Shown here piece after piece: positions 18,983 through 26,634 of a stretch of DNA of 64,000 nucleotides. Made by a program: the position numbers and the translations under genes. The DNA lies in contig NZ_CP132335.1 in assembly GCF_030758295.1 (NCBI RefSeq), forward strand, positions 682,001-746,000. Reading direction: 5' to 3'. How positions within the stretch are numbered: position 1 is the stretch's first letter; the number at the start of each line of letters is the position of its first letter. This DNA is from Pararhizobium sp. IMCC21322 (GTDB lineage: Bacteria > Pseudomonadota > Alphaproteobacteria > Rhizobiales > GCA-2746425). The notes beneath the pieces are model-generated. The model had not been told where the DNA came from, did not search any database, and saw only the letters and a program-made list of their open reading frames with translations.

Positions 18983-20065
18983 ATGGCAATCTGGACACTT
19001 ATTACGCTCGCGGGCCTGTGCCTGTTGATCAGCCTGTTGCCGTTGATACGGCTGCCGCATGGCATATTCCGCGTCTTTGATTTTCCGCGTCCACAGATAT
19101 CTATCATTTGTCTGCTGGTGGGCGCGTCTGCGCTGGCGCTGGGAGTTTCTGGCAGCCATTTGATAGTGGTCCTGGGAATGCTGGCTTGTGCATTGGCGAT
19201 TCAGCTTGCGCACATTCTTCGATTTTCACCGATCTGGCCGCGCGGCGTGCGGCGTTTCTCTGGCAGTCCTGAATCCGTGCCGACGCTGCGGATTCTTGTT
19301 TCCAATGTAAAACAGAGCAACAGCCATTACGACCGCCTTATTGAGACGGTAAAGCGCACGAAGCCGGATATTGTGCTCTTCATGGAAACGGACGAGACAT
19401 GGGCAGAGGCGCTTCGGCCGATAGCCGATGATATGGACATCTGTTTGAGCCATCCACTCGATAATACCTACGGCATGGTTTTGTACGCACGGCTACCGGT
19501 TGTCAAAAAACAAATCCGCTTTCTGACCAATCCCGAAGTGCCAAGCTTTGATTGCGATGTGGAACTGGAAGATGGCACGGTGTTCAGGCTTCTTACTGTG
19601 CATCCCGAACCCCCGATCGTACATGGCGATACCATTGGCCGTGATGCCGAAATCGCAAAGATTGCCCAACTAGCGCAAGACGAGGACCGACCGGTTATTG
19701 TCACAGGTGATCTGAATGATGTTGCATGGTCACCTGGAACCCGTCGGTTTGTGCGCATATCCCGCCTGTTGGACCCGCGCGAGGGACGCGGTCAGTATAA
19801 TTCGTTTGACGCACGTTTCTTTTTTCTTCGGTGGCCCCTGGATCACATTTTTCTGGCACCCCAGTTTCAGGTGATATCGATGAAACGCCTGCCTTTTATT
19901 GGCTCGGATCATTTTCCGATGCTGTATGACCTTGCCCTTGTCGCTGACGAACAACCCTATCGTGAACCGGACGCCGTCAAATCGTCTGATATGGAAGTGG
20001 CCGAAGACCTGGTCGCAACGGAACGGTCCCGAGACCGCCACCCGGTTGGCCATGATTGGGAATAA
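18983..20065 (+). CDS. Membrane-anchored endonuclease/exonuclease/phosphatase (EEP) family protein
   Basis: The 360-aa protein starts with three hydrophobic segments (about residues 2-22, 33-55 and 58-78) and continues with an EEP domain. Visible catalytic blocks are LRILVSNVKQSN (Asn) near 107, IVLFMETDETW (metal-binding Glu) near 132, TVHPEPP near 215, VTGDLNDVAWSP (Asp/Asn) near 250 and the terminal GSDHFPM (Asp-His) near 313. The arrangement resembles YafD-like proteins with the active site outside the membrane. Substrates in the family range from DNA to phospholipids and inositol phosphates, so none is assigned. The C-terminal 40 residues are acidic and unconserved-looking. It is a single gene with no recognised promoter. 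Confidence 0.85.
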   Translation: MAIWTLITLAGLCLLISLLPLIRLPHGIFRVFDFPRPQISIICLLVGASALALGVSGSHLIVVLGMLACALAIQLAHILRFSPIWPRGVRRFSGSPESVPTLRILVSNVKQSNSHYDRLIETVKRTKPDIVLFMETDETWAEALRPIADDMDICLSHPLDNTYGMVLYARLPVVKKQIRFLTNPEVPSFDCDVELEDGTVFRLLTVHPEPPIVHGDTIGRDAEIAKIAQLAQDEDRPVIVTGDLNDVAWSPGTRRFVRISRLLDPREGRGQYNSFDARFFFLRWPLDHIFLAPQFQVISMKRLPFIGSDHFPMLYDLALVADEQPYREPDAVKSSDMEVAEDLVATERSRDRHPVGHDWE

Positions 20066-20261
20066 AGCGGCAACTGACATGTCGGCCGCAAAAACCGCGT
20101 TGGAGGTGCCGGATAGAAAAATCCCGCTTTGCCGGGATAGTCCCTGCTCCACTGGCATGGTCCCCACTTTTCTGCATGGTTAAGGAAGACCGATGCCCTA
20201 TAATTCAGAAGATACCAAACTCTCAAATGGGTTTGGACCCTGACAAACCGAGAGAACCCTT

Positions 20262-21146
20262 ATGAACTGGAATGTCGAGCCACTAAGCATCCTGGCTGAA
20301 CAACTCAACAGCCTTCTGCGCAGTACCGTCGAATTGGCTCCTAACATCGTGGCGGCCTTGCTTTTGCTGCTGGTTACCTGGCTGATTGCCCGTCTATTGG
20401 GTGGTGCAATCCGAAAAGTGCTGGTGAGCTCGCAATCTCGTCCTTCGCTTGTTGTTGCGCTTGCCAAATTGGTGCGTATCTTTGTCTGGGTCATTGGAAT
20501 TCTGCTCACAGCCACTCTGGTGTTTCCGGGCCTCACACCCACAAAGCTTTTGGCTGGCCTGGGAATTGGATCGATTGCAATCGGTCTTGCATTCAAGGAC
20601 ATCTTTGAGAACTTCCTTGCCGGGTTTCTGATTTTGCTGCGCAAACCGATGCGCATTGGCGATGACATTGAGTGCGAAGATCTGAGCGGCCGGGTGGAAC
20701 AGATATCAGTCCGCGATACATTTTTGCGAAAGCGGTCTGGAGAACTCGTGCTGGTTCCCAACAGTTGCATTTACAAGAATCCGGTCCGTATCCTGACGGA
20801 CCACGCGCACCGGCGAATTTCAATCATTGTCGGCGTTGCCTATGGGGAGAATGTGGATGCAGCCAGGGACGTGATTTCCAAAGCCCTTGAAAACATTGAA
20901 ACCCGCAATCGTGAGAAACCGGTTGAGGTCTTTGCACAAGAATTCAACTCGTCATCTATTGATTTCATGGTTCGCTGGTGGACCGGCAGTACACCCTTGC
21001 AGGAACATCAATCCCGCGATCAGGCTGTTGCCGCCATTAAAGCGGCTCTGGATGAAGCTGGAATTGAAATTCCGTTCCCGTACAGAACGCTGACATTTGC
21101 GCAGCCGCTGACCATCAACACTGAATCCGGAGGAGACCAAAAATGA
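20262..21146 (+). CDS. Small-conductance mechanosensitive channel, MscS family
   Basis: The 294-aa protein has three N-terminal helices (about residues 25-48, 62-88 and 93-125). The pore helix follows the Gly/Ala pattern KLLAGLGIGSIAIGLAFKD, and the beta domain continues with KPMRIGDDIE and LVLVPNSCIYKNPVRI, both classical MscS blocks. A C-terminal alpha/beta domain ends at FPYRTL. It should open under membrane tension and release solutes on hypo-osmotic shock. The next gene overlaps its stop by 4 bp (ATGA), so the two are co-translated. The length is typical for MscS. Confidence 0.93.
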   Translation: MNWNVEPLSILAEQLNSLLRSTVELAPNIVAALLLLLVTWLIARLLGGAIRKVLVSSQSRPSLVVALAKLVRIFVWVIGILLTATLVFPGLTPTKLLAGLGIGSIAIGLAFKDIFENFLAGFLILLRKPMRIGDDIECEDLSGRVEQISVRDTFLRKRSGELVLVPNSCIYKNPVRILTDHAHRRISIIVGVAYGENVDAARDVISKALENIETRNREKPVEVFAQEFNSSSIDFMVRWWTGSTPLQEHQSRDQAVAAIKAALDEAGIEIPFPYRTLTFAQPLTINTESGGDQK

Positions 21147-21868
21147 GCGACAAAGAACCGAAACCGCCCGCCGACTACTCGGATCTCAAGGCGCTTTATC
21201 TGAACACCACTTTGAAGAAGGGCAAGGATCCCTCGCACACCGAAGATCTCATGTGCCGATCAATGGCGATCATGGAGGAAAATAAGATATCAACCGATAT
21301 GCTCCGTCTCACCGACCACCAGATTGCCTTCGGCGTTTATCCCGATATGACGGAACATGGCTGGGACCGGGACGACTGGCCGGCCATTCAGGAAAAGGTC
21401 ATGCAGGCAGACATCCTCGTCATCGGCACGCCGATTTGGCTGGGTGAGGAATCCTCCATATGCCGACTGGTTATCGAACGGCTCTACGGCAATTCAGGCA
21501 ATCTCAACGATGCGGGGCAATACGCCTACTACGGCAGGGTTGGCGGATGTCTGGTTACCGGAAATGAAGACGGTATCAAACATTGCGCCATGACGGTGCT
21601 GTACGCACTTCAGCATCTGGGATATTCGATACCGCCACAGGCGGATGCCGGCTGGATTGGTGAGGCTGGGCCTGGTCCGTCTTACGGCGATGATGGTGCG
21701 GGTTATGACAATGAATTCACGCAGAGAAACACAACATTCATGACGTGGAACCTGATTCATCTCGCGCGTATTCTCAAGGATGCAGGCGGAATACCAGCCC
21801 ATGGCAACCAACGCTCAAAATGGGAGGCCGGCTGCCGGTTTGACTATCCCAATCCGGACTATCGCTAA
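21143..21868 (+). CDS. Flavodoxin-like NAD(P)H-dependent oxidoreductase
   Basis: The 241-aa protein has the flavodoxin-like fold of NADPH-dependent FMN reductases. It has an N-terminal phosphate-binding region after LKALYLNTTLKK and the isoalloxazine-contact block ADILVIGTPIWLGEES near residue 95. GRVGGCLVTGNEDG near 135 and GYSIPPQADAGWIGEAG near 160 follow. It probably binds FMN and reduces quinones or other small acceptors. Its ATG overlaps the MscS stop by 4 bp, so it is likely made in step with the channel, an unusual partner for a reductase. No special promoter is seen. The substrate is unknown. Confidence 0.82.
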   Translation: MSDKEPKPPADYSDLKALYLNTTLKKGKDPSHTEDLMCRSMAIMEENKISTDMLRLTDHQIAFGVYPDMTEHGWDRDDWPAIQEKVMQADILVIGTPIWLGEESSICRLVIERLYGNSGNLNDAGQYAYYGRVGGCLVTGNEDGIKHCAMTVLYALQHLGYSIPPQADAGWIGEAGPGPSYGDDGAGYDNEFTQRNTTFMTWNLIHLARILKDAGGIPAHGNQRSKWEAGCRFDYPNPDYR

Positions 21869-21924
21869 GCCTCGGGAAGACGCGCATGAACCAGGGCCGC
21901 AGCGCTTGCAGTTTTATGCCTAGC

Positions 21925-22197
21925 CTTAGGGTGCGGACCCTTTATGGGTGGTGAAATAGTCGGGATCGGTTTGTTTGCAGACTAGGAGCAAAGAAGCAGG
22001 AAGTCTGAAGACTTTCAAGCCTTTGCGACGCGGGTTGCGGGCAAACAGGCCCGATCCTTGATGGACAGAAAAATGGCTGCTACCTGCGGCGTCAAAGCAC
22101 TTGACCGGGCAGAAAGCCCGCTCTGCGCGCATTTCCTTGCATCTCTTTGCCATTTGTTCTGCTATTTCATCAACCATAAAGGGTCCGCACCCTAAGC
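21925..22197. mobile_element. MITE-like element with 35-bp terminal inverted repeats
   Basis: The segments 21925-21959 and 22163-22197 are inverted repeats of each other: 33 of 35 positions match and the outer 23 match exactly, beginning CTTAGGGTGCGGACCC. Each end also contains the small inverted repeat GGGT-GCGG-ACCC. The 203-bp core holds no transposase. A frame spans most of it on the minus strand (22177-21926), starting and ending inside the repeats, with no ribosome-binding site or known domain; I treat it as incidental. The outer bases can be read as TA next to GGG at both ends, which would fit a TA target duplication of IS630/mariner-type elements, but this is a guess. It fills the gap between the reductase and DapA-like genes. 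Confidence 0.75.
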
Positions 22198-22218
22198 GGC
22201 AGCCCTCTGATCACTGTC

Positions 22219-23121
22219 TCACATCAGGGCGCTCTGCTTGAGGAATTCCAGCATGGTTGCCTGCTGTTTTTCGGTGAGCGGCCAGGCGGAAGGCGGGCGC
22301 GTTGGTCCGCAATCAAGACCGAGCGCCTGCAAAGCCGCTTTGACGCCGGTCACATTGGTGCCGTTCAATTCTTCTGCACGTATGTCTTCAAAGGCACGCA
22401 TTCCTTTAATGAGCTCATTTGCTTTGACATAATCGCCGCTGTCGAGCGCTGCATGAATTGCAACAGAACGTTCAGGCCACACATTGATCAGACCAGAGGT
22501 AAAACCGCGCGCGCCGACCGCATAAAGCGGTGGAGCCCAAACCTCAGCAAGCCCGCAAACCCAAACGATTGATGGATCGCAAGCGGCAATGGCTGCAGCC
22601 AATTTCAACGGATTCGGAGTTGCCCACTTAACGCCTTTAACACCCGGCAGGTCGCACATGGCTTTGATAGCGTCGATGCCAATAGCATCGTTCCGCAGAT
22701 ACAGCATCATCGGCAGGCCGCCACTCGCGTCACTAACCGCTTTGAGATAGTCCAGAGTGCCGCGTGGCGCCACAAACGGGTCTGGTGGTTGGTGGATCAT
22801 CAATGCTGAAGCGCCTGCATCGGCGGATTCTCTTGCAAGACGGCATGCATCACGGATACCACGACCGATACCAGCCAGAAGCGGTGCACGCCCGTTGATC
22901 ATTTCTGAAACGGATTTTACCATGGCGCAGGCTTCATCCGTCGTCAGCGCATAGAACTCGCTGGTATTTCCATTGACGACTGGAATGTGCATGCCAGCAC
23001 CCAGCGCCCTGTCAATAATCGGCTTGAGCCTTTGTGGTGCGATGTTGCCATCAGCACCGTAGGGCGTGACGAGAATGCCCGAAATTCCGGTTAAAGCTTC
23101 GTCGAGATTATGTGCCATCAA
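22219..23121 (-). CDS. DapA superfamily lyase (sugar-acid aldolase or dehydratase)
   Basis: The 300-aa protein belongs to the class I aldolase/dihydrodipicolinate synthase superfamily. PVVNGNTSEFYALTTDE near residue 47 is the substrate-carboxylate region, LPMMLYLRN near 138 holds the conserved Tyr, and the Schiff-base lysine is in PGVKGVKWATP near 162-165. Its start overlaps the IlvD-type dehydratase stop by 4 bp (ATGA). This pairing is typical of non-phosphorylated sugar-acid breakdown, where a dehydratase makes a 2-keto-3-deoxy acid and a DapA-like enzyme cleaves or dehydrates it. The transporter and LacI regulator nearby support that. True lysine biosynthesis is unlikely in this setting. 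The exact substrate is open. Confidence 0.85.
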   Translation of the reverse strand: MMAHNLDEALTGISGILVTPYGADGNIAPQRLKPIIDRALGAGMHIPVVNGNTSEFYALTTDEACAMVKSVSEMINGRAPLLAGIGRGIRDACRLARESADAGASALMIHQPPDPFVAPRGTLDYLKAVSDASGGLPMMLYLRNDAIGIDAIKAMCDLPGVKGVKWATPNPLKLAAAIAACDPSIVWVCGLAEVWAPPLYAVGARGFTSGLINVWPERSVAIHAALDSGDYVKANELIKGMRAFEDIRAEELNGTNVTGVKAALQALGLDCGPTRPPSAWPLTEKQQATMLEFLKQSALM

Positions 23122-24863
23122 TGTATATCCGGTTCGCCAGCGGCAGTCCCAAAACCACGCTCAAGAAAATCGAAATCACAGCCCTTGTCAGCCTGGGTCA
23201 CGTGTTTGGAGAACATGTAACCCCAACCGCGTTCAAAACGCGGGGCCGGGACTTTCCAATTCGCCTTTCGCTGCGCCAGTTCAGCCTCGTCCACCAGCAT
23301 GTCGAGCGTGCGATTGGGTAGATCGAGCCGAACGATATCACCTGTCTTGAGCAGCGCCAACGGCCCGCCGATAAAGCTCTCCGGCGCGACATGCAGAACA
23401 CACGCACCATAGGATGTGCCAGACATGCGCGCGTCAGAAATGCGGAGCATGTCCCGGTGACCCTGTTTGATGAGCGCCTTGGGGATTGGCAGCATGCCCC
23501 ATTCGGGAAAGCCGGGGCCGCCCAGTGGACCGGCATTGCGCAGAACCAGAACGTGATCAGGTGAGACGTCGAGATCCTCGTCGTCAATCGCCTCTTTCAT
23601 CTCCGGGTAGCTATCGAAAACAAGCGCTGGCCCCTCATGCACATGGTATTTTGGATCGCAGGCCGCAGGCTTGATAACGGCACCGTCGGGACACAGATTG
23701 CCGCGCAGCAACGCAAGTGAACCTTCGGCGTAAACCGGATTGGAAAGCGGACGAATGACGTCGTCATTATAGACCACCGCGCCTTCAAGGTTTTCACCCA
23801 TGGTCTTGCCCGTGACCGTCAGCACCGAGGTATCAAGGCGTTCTTCCATCTGCTTCATGAGGGCGCGCAATCCACCGGCATAGAAGAAATCCTCCATCAG
23901 ATAGTCTTTCCCCGATGGGCGAATATTTGCGATCAGCGGCGTGACGCGGCCAAGCTCATCCAGATCATCCAGCGTGAATTCCACGCCGGCGCGGCGTGCC
24001 ATGGCAATCAGATGCACCACGGCATTTGTGGAGCAACCGGTTGCCATGGCAACAATAGCTGCATTGCGAACCGATGCATCATTGATGATTTTGTCAGGTG
24101 TCAGATCTTCCCAGACCATGTCAACGATGCGGCGACCACTGTCGCTTGCCATCCGTTGATGGCCTGCATCGGCTGCCGGAATAGACGAGGCACCCGGTAA
24201 CGTCAGTCCCATCGCATCACTGATGGCTGTCATTGTCGAGGCTGTGCCCATTGTCATGCAGGTGCCGACGGAGCGCGCTATGCCGCCCTGAATGCCAACC
24301 CACTCTTCATCTGTGATGTTACCGGCACGGCGTTCATCCCAGTATTTCCATGCGTCCGATCCTGACCCCAGGATGCGTCCGGCATAGTGACCGCGCAACA
24401 TGGGTCCCGCTGGCATGAAGATGAAAGGAACCGCTGCCGTAATTGCCCCCATGACGAGGCCGGGTGTTGTCTTGTCACAGCCGCCCAGCAGCACCACGCC
24501 ATCAAGCGGGTGAGACCGGATCATCTCCTCGGTCTCCATGGCCAGCATGTTGCGATAAAGCATGGAGGTGGGTTTTGTAAAACTTTCATCGACTGACAGG
24601 GCAGGCATTTCGACAGCAAAGCCGCCAGCTTGCAGAACACCGCGGCGGACATTTTCCACCCGCTCTGGAAAGTGACCGTGACAGGAGTTGAGCTCGGACC
24701 AGGTATTCAAAATGCCAATGATTGGCCGGTCGCGATAATCATCTTCCGAATAGCCAAGTTGCATCATCCGCGACCGGTGCCCGAATGACCTCAGGTCATC
24801 GGGCGCAAACCAACGCGCGCTGCGCAATTCTGAGGCAGCCTTCTTTGTCGGGTGATCTGGCAT
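23118..24863 (-). CDS. IlvD/Edd family sugar-acid dehydratase (L-arabonate dehydratase-like)
   Basis: The 581-aa protein is an Fe-S dehydratase of the IlvD/Edd family. The cluster cysteines are visible in LNTWSELNSCHGHF near residue 60, LLGGCDKTTPG near 128 and GTCMTMGTASTM near 200. The last 100 residues carry the family block ISDARMSGTSYGACVLHVAPE. Length and sequence character (SGTSYGACVLHV rather than the IlvD form) fit the sugar-acid branch that includes L-arabonate, D-xylonate and D-gluconate dehydratases. It would convert an aldonate to a 2-keto-3-deoxy acid for the coupled DapA-like enzyme. The ATG follows AGGAAA. It is divergent from the TTT transporter, with operators between. Confidence 0.87.
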   Translation of the reverse strand: MPDHPTKKAASELRSARWFAPDDLRSFGHRSRMMQLGYSEDDYRDRPIIGILNTWSELNSCHGHFPERVENVRRGVLQAGGFAVEMPALSVDESFTKPTSMLYRNMLAMETEEMIRSHPLDGVVLLGGCDKTTPGLVMGAITAAVPFIFMPAGPMLRGHYAGRILGSGSDAWKYWDERRAGNITDEEWVGIQGGIARSVGTCMTMGTASTMTAISDAMGLTLPGASSIPAADAGHQRMASDSGRRIVDMVWEDLTPDKIINDASVRNAAIVAMATGCSTNAVVHLIAMARRAGVEFTLDDLDELGRVTPLIANIRPSGKDYLMEDFFYAGGLRALMKQMEERLDTSVLTVTGKTMGENLEGAVVYNDDVIRPLSNPVYAEGSLALLRGNLCPDGAVIKPAACDPKYHVHEGPALVFDSYPEMKEAIDDEDLDVSPDHVLVLRNAGPLGGPGFPEWGMLPIPKALIKQGHRDMLRISDARMSGTSYGACVLHVAPESFIGGPLALLKTGDIVRLDLPNRTLDMLVDEAELAQRKANWKVPAPRFERGWGYMFSKHVTQADKGCDFDFLERGFGTAAGEPDIH

Positions 24864-24889
24864 GGTTTTTCCTAAATAGATTGAGATTT

Positions 24890-24905
24890 ATGTATGCGCA
24901 TACAT
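24890..24905. promoter_or_regulatory. 16-bp perfect palindrome, candidate LacI-family operator 1
   Basis: ATGTATGCGCATACAT is a perfect palindrome with the central CG step typical of LacI-family operators. It lies 27 bp upstream of the dehydratase start. A second site at 24988-25003 matches 14 of 16 positions, 98 bp away. The LacI protein encoded downstream of the transporter is the natural candidate to bind. Confidence 0.7.
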
Positions 24906-24987
24906 TTTATATTGTCAACTGCGTCCAATTCTAGATTATACCTTTATAACCTTGATCTTGACACATAATTACGAACCGTGTCATGCA

Positions 24988-25003
24988 ATGAATGCGAATA
25001 CAT
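24988..25003. promoter_or_regulatory. Candidate LacI-family operator 2
   Basis: ATGAATGCGAATACAT differs from the palindrome at 24890-24905 at two symmetry-breaking positions. It lies 82 bp before the start of the transporter solute-binding gene. Paired sites across a divergent promoter region would allow both operons to be repressed together, possibly by looping. Confidence 0.55.
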
Positions 25004-25084
25004 AAACAGTTCATAGGACGACCTGTGTCTCGGGCTGTTTTTCAAATGGTGCCGCCAATGTGTGGCACAAACGGGAGGAATACC

Positions 25085-26131
25085 ATGACTTTTACACGCA
25101 GAATGATTCTGTCCTTCGCGGCTGCGACGGTGCTTTCCGCATCATCCTATGTTGCGGTAGCGCAGGAATTGCCACGCAATGTGCGCCTTGTGATTGGCTC
25201 AAAATCAACCGGCGGCGACACCTATCAGAATTCGGCGATTGTCGCTGAGGCTCTGGCTGAGAAGCTGGGTATCAATGTGAAGGTGGATGCAGTTGGCGCG
25301 ACCGAAGCATTCAAAGCGCTTAACCGCGATAGCCGCGGCACAACGCTGATGATTTTCCACGATCAGTCTTATCTTGGCAATTTGTATGGGGTGCAGGGAT
25401 ACGCAAATCCGTTTGAAGGTTACAAGATAGGGCCAACGGTCGCGATCAATCCTGGCAACGCATATCTCGTTCCAAAAAGTTCGAAATATCAATCCATGGA
25501 TGATATTTTTGCGGCAGCCAAAGCCGGTGACAAGGTGCGTGTAGCAATCCAGCCTGGCGGTGTTTCCGAAATTGGCTTCTCCGCAATGAAAAATGCCGCA
25601 AAGGTACTTTCACCCGGTTCTGAAGCAAACATTGTCGCGGTCAACACTGGCTCGCAGTCAGACAAGAATCAAACCATGTGGGACGATCTTGCTGATGTGA
25701 TAAACGGCTCCATTCAGGCAAATGAGCAATTCACGCAACTGCCGGACGATGATCGCAAGGCGATGCGGTTTGTCTGGATCACAGCGCGTCCTGCCACTTT
25801 GGAACAGGCACCCGCACAAGGCATGGGCAACACCACCCGCGACCAGATGTTAAAATTTGCGGCTCCGGAAACAAAAGTTCCGCTTGATGACAGTGAAAAC
25901 TTCACTTTCGACAAGGAATTTTTCTTTCTTTACAATCAGGATATGGATGACGCAATCGTTCAACAGATTGACACAGCGTTGACTGAAATTTACGCCGCTG
26001 GCGAGATTCAGAAACGCCAGAAGGAAGCCTTCTTCATTCCAAACTTCCTGCCATCAGGCGAAGCGCTTGCACATCTCCAGGCCAAGCGCTCCACATATGA
26101 GCAGGTTATCAAAGACATCACTTCGAATTAA
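25085..26131 (+). CDS. tctC: Tripartite tricarboxylate transporter solute-binding protein (TctC-like)
   Basis: The 348-aa protein has a signal peptide (about residues 1-26, ending VAVAQ) and the extracytoplasmic binding fold of the TctC/Bug family. It should capture a carboxylated substrate and deliver it to the TctAB permease. Recognisable blocks include VRLVIGSKSTGGDTYQNSAI near residue 32 and the later RVAIQPGGVSEIGF. The chosen ATG (25085) has GGGAGGA six bases upstream; an open frame back to 24992 lacks a ribosome-binding site and would hide the signal peptide. It is first in the order tctC-tctB-tctA, with an intercistronic hairpin after it. A sugar acid is the likely ligand, by context. 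Confidence 0.85.
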   Translation: MTFTRRMILSFAAATVLSASSYVAVAQELPRNVRLVIGSKSTGGDTYQNSAIVAEALAEKLGINVKVDAVGATEAFKALNRDSRGTTLMIFHDQSYLGNLYGVQGYANPFEGYKIGPTVAINPGNAYLVPKSSKYQSMDDIFAAAKAGDKVRVAIQPGGVSEIGFSAMKNAAKVLSPGSEANIVAVNTGSQSDKNQTMWDDLADVINGSIQANEQFTQLPDDDRKAMRFVWITARPATLEQAPAQGMGNTTRDQMLKFAAPETKVPLDDSENFTFDKEFFFLYNQDMDDAIVQQIDTALTEIYAAGEIQKRQKEAFFIPNFLPSGEALAHLQAKRSTYEQVIKDITSN

Positions 26132-26147
26132 TGCATAGTCTCAATAC

Positions 26148-26179
26148 GATAAACGCGGTCTGATCAGGCCGCGTTTATC
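26148..26179 (+). promoter_or_regulatory. Intercistronic hairpin after the solute-binding gene
   Basis: GATAAACGCGG and CCGCGTTTATC form an 11-bp stem with a 10-nt loop between tctC and tctB. It lacks a U run, so it more likely protects the upstream message or partly attenuates transcription, giving more binding protein than permease. Confidence 0.6.
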
Positions 26180-26203
26180 ACTCTCGGTCGCATGGAGGCG
26201 CGC

Positions 26204-26623
26204 ATGGGTGAATTGACCAAGGTGACCATAGACTTTCAGTCGTCGCACCTGCTGTTTCCGATTATCATAGGCTGCGTACTGGCTGTTCTGGGGCTTGCTA
26301 TTGTCGTAAGAGAGCGCAGCCGGATCACCACATCGGGAAGCCATTGGCACCGAATTTTCACACAGATGGACAAATTTCGGTTTTTCGGAACCCTGGCGCT
26401 GACTCTGGCCTATTTCTCGCTGATGGTGCCGGTGGGCGACTTTTGGCCCAACACGGGCCTTGGCTTTCTGTTCTGTTCCATGCCCTTCGTTTTCCTCGCC
26501 GGTCTGCTGTTTATGCACGTTTGGACTGCGCGTTCGGTGTTGGTTCTTGCAACCGTTGCTGTGTTGGTCCCGTCTTTGATCTGGTGGCTGTTCACTGAAG
26601 TCTTTTTCCTGACATTACCCTGA
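26204..26623 (+). CDS. tctB: Tripartite tricarboxylate transporter small permease subunit (TctB-like)
   Basis: The 139-aa protein has four hydrophobic segments, near residues 15-37, 60-75, 85-105 and 110-135, the plan of TctB subunits. FPIIIGCVLAVLGL near residue 18 and the second-half FCSMPFVFLAGLLF are typical. An upstream in-frame ATG at 26192 precedes the GGAGG at 26194-26198, so the ATG at 26204, five bases after it, is the start. It lies between tctC and tctA with 11 bp to the next gene. It is needed with TctA to form the cation-coupled permease. Confidence 0.82.
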   Translation: MGELTKVTIDFQSSHLLFPIIIGCVLAVLGLAIVVRERSRITTSGSHWHRIFTQMDKFRFFGTLALTLAYFSLMVPVGDFWPNTGLGFLFCSMPFVFLAGLLFMHVWTARSVLVLATVAVLVPSLIWWLFTEVFFLTLP

Positions 26624-26634
26624 AAGGCGTGCCG

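Noticed and set aside
20023-20048. EcfG promoter ahead of MscS (GGAAC followed by CCGGTT)
   Set aside because: The CGGT/CGTT-like box is at 18 bp or mismatched, and the site lies inside the preceding coding region.
20119-20145. Hairpin ATCCCG/CGGGAT as a terminator of the EEP gene
   Set aside because: The T run lies on the wrong side for the plus-strand gene and no minus-strand gene ends here.
21926-22177. 83-aa minus-strand frame within the MITE-like element
   Set aside because: Starts and ends in the inverted repeats, has no ribosome-binding site and no recognised domain; kept as part of the element only.
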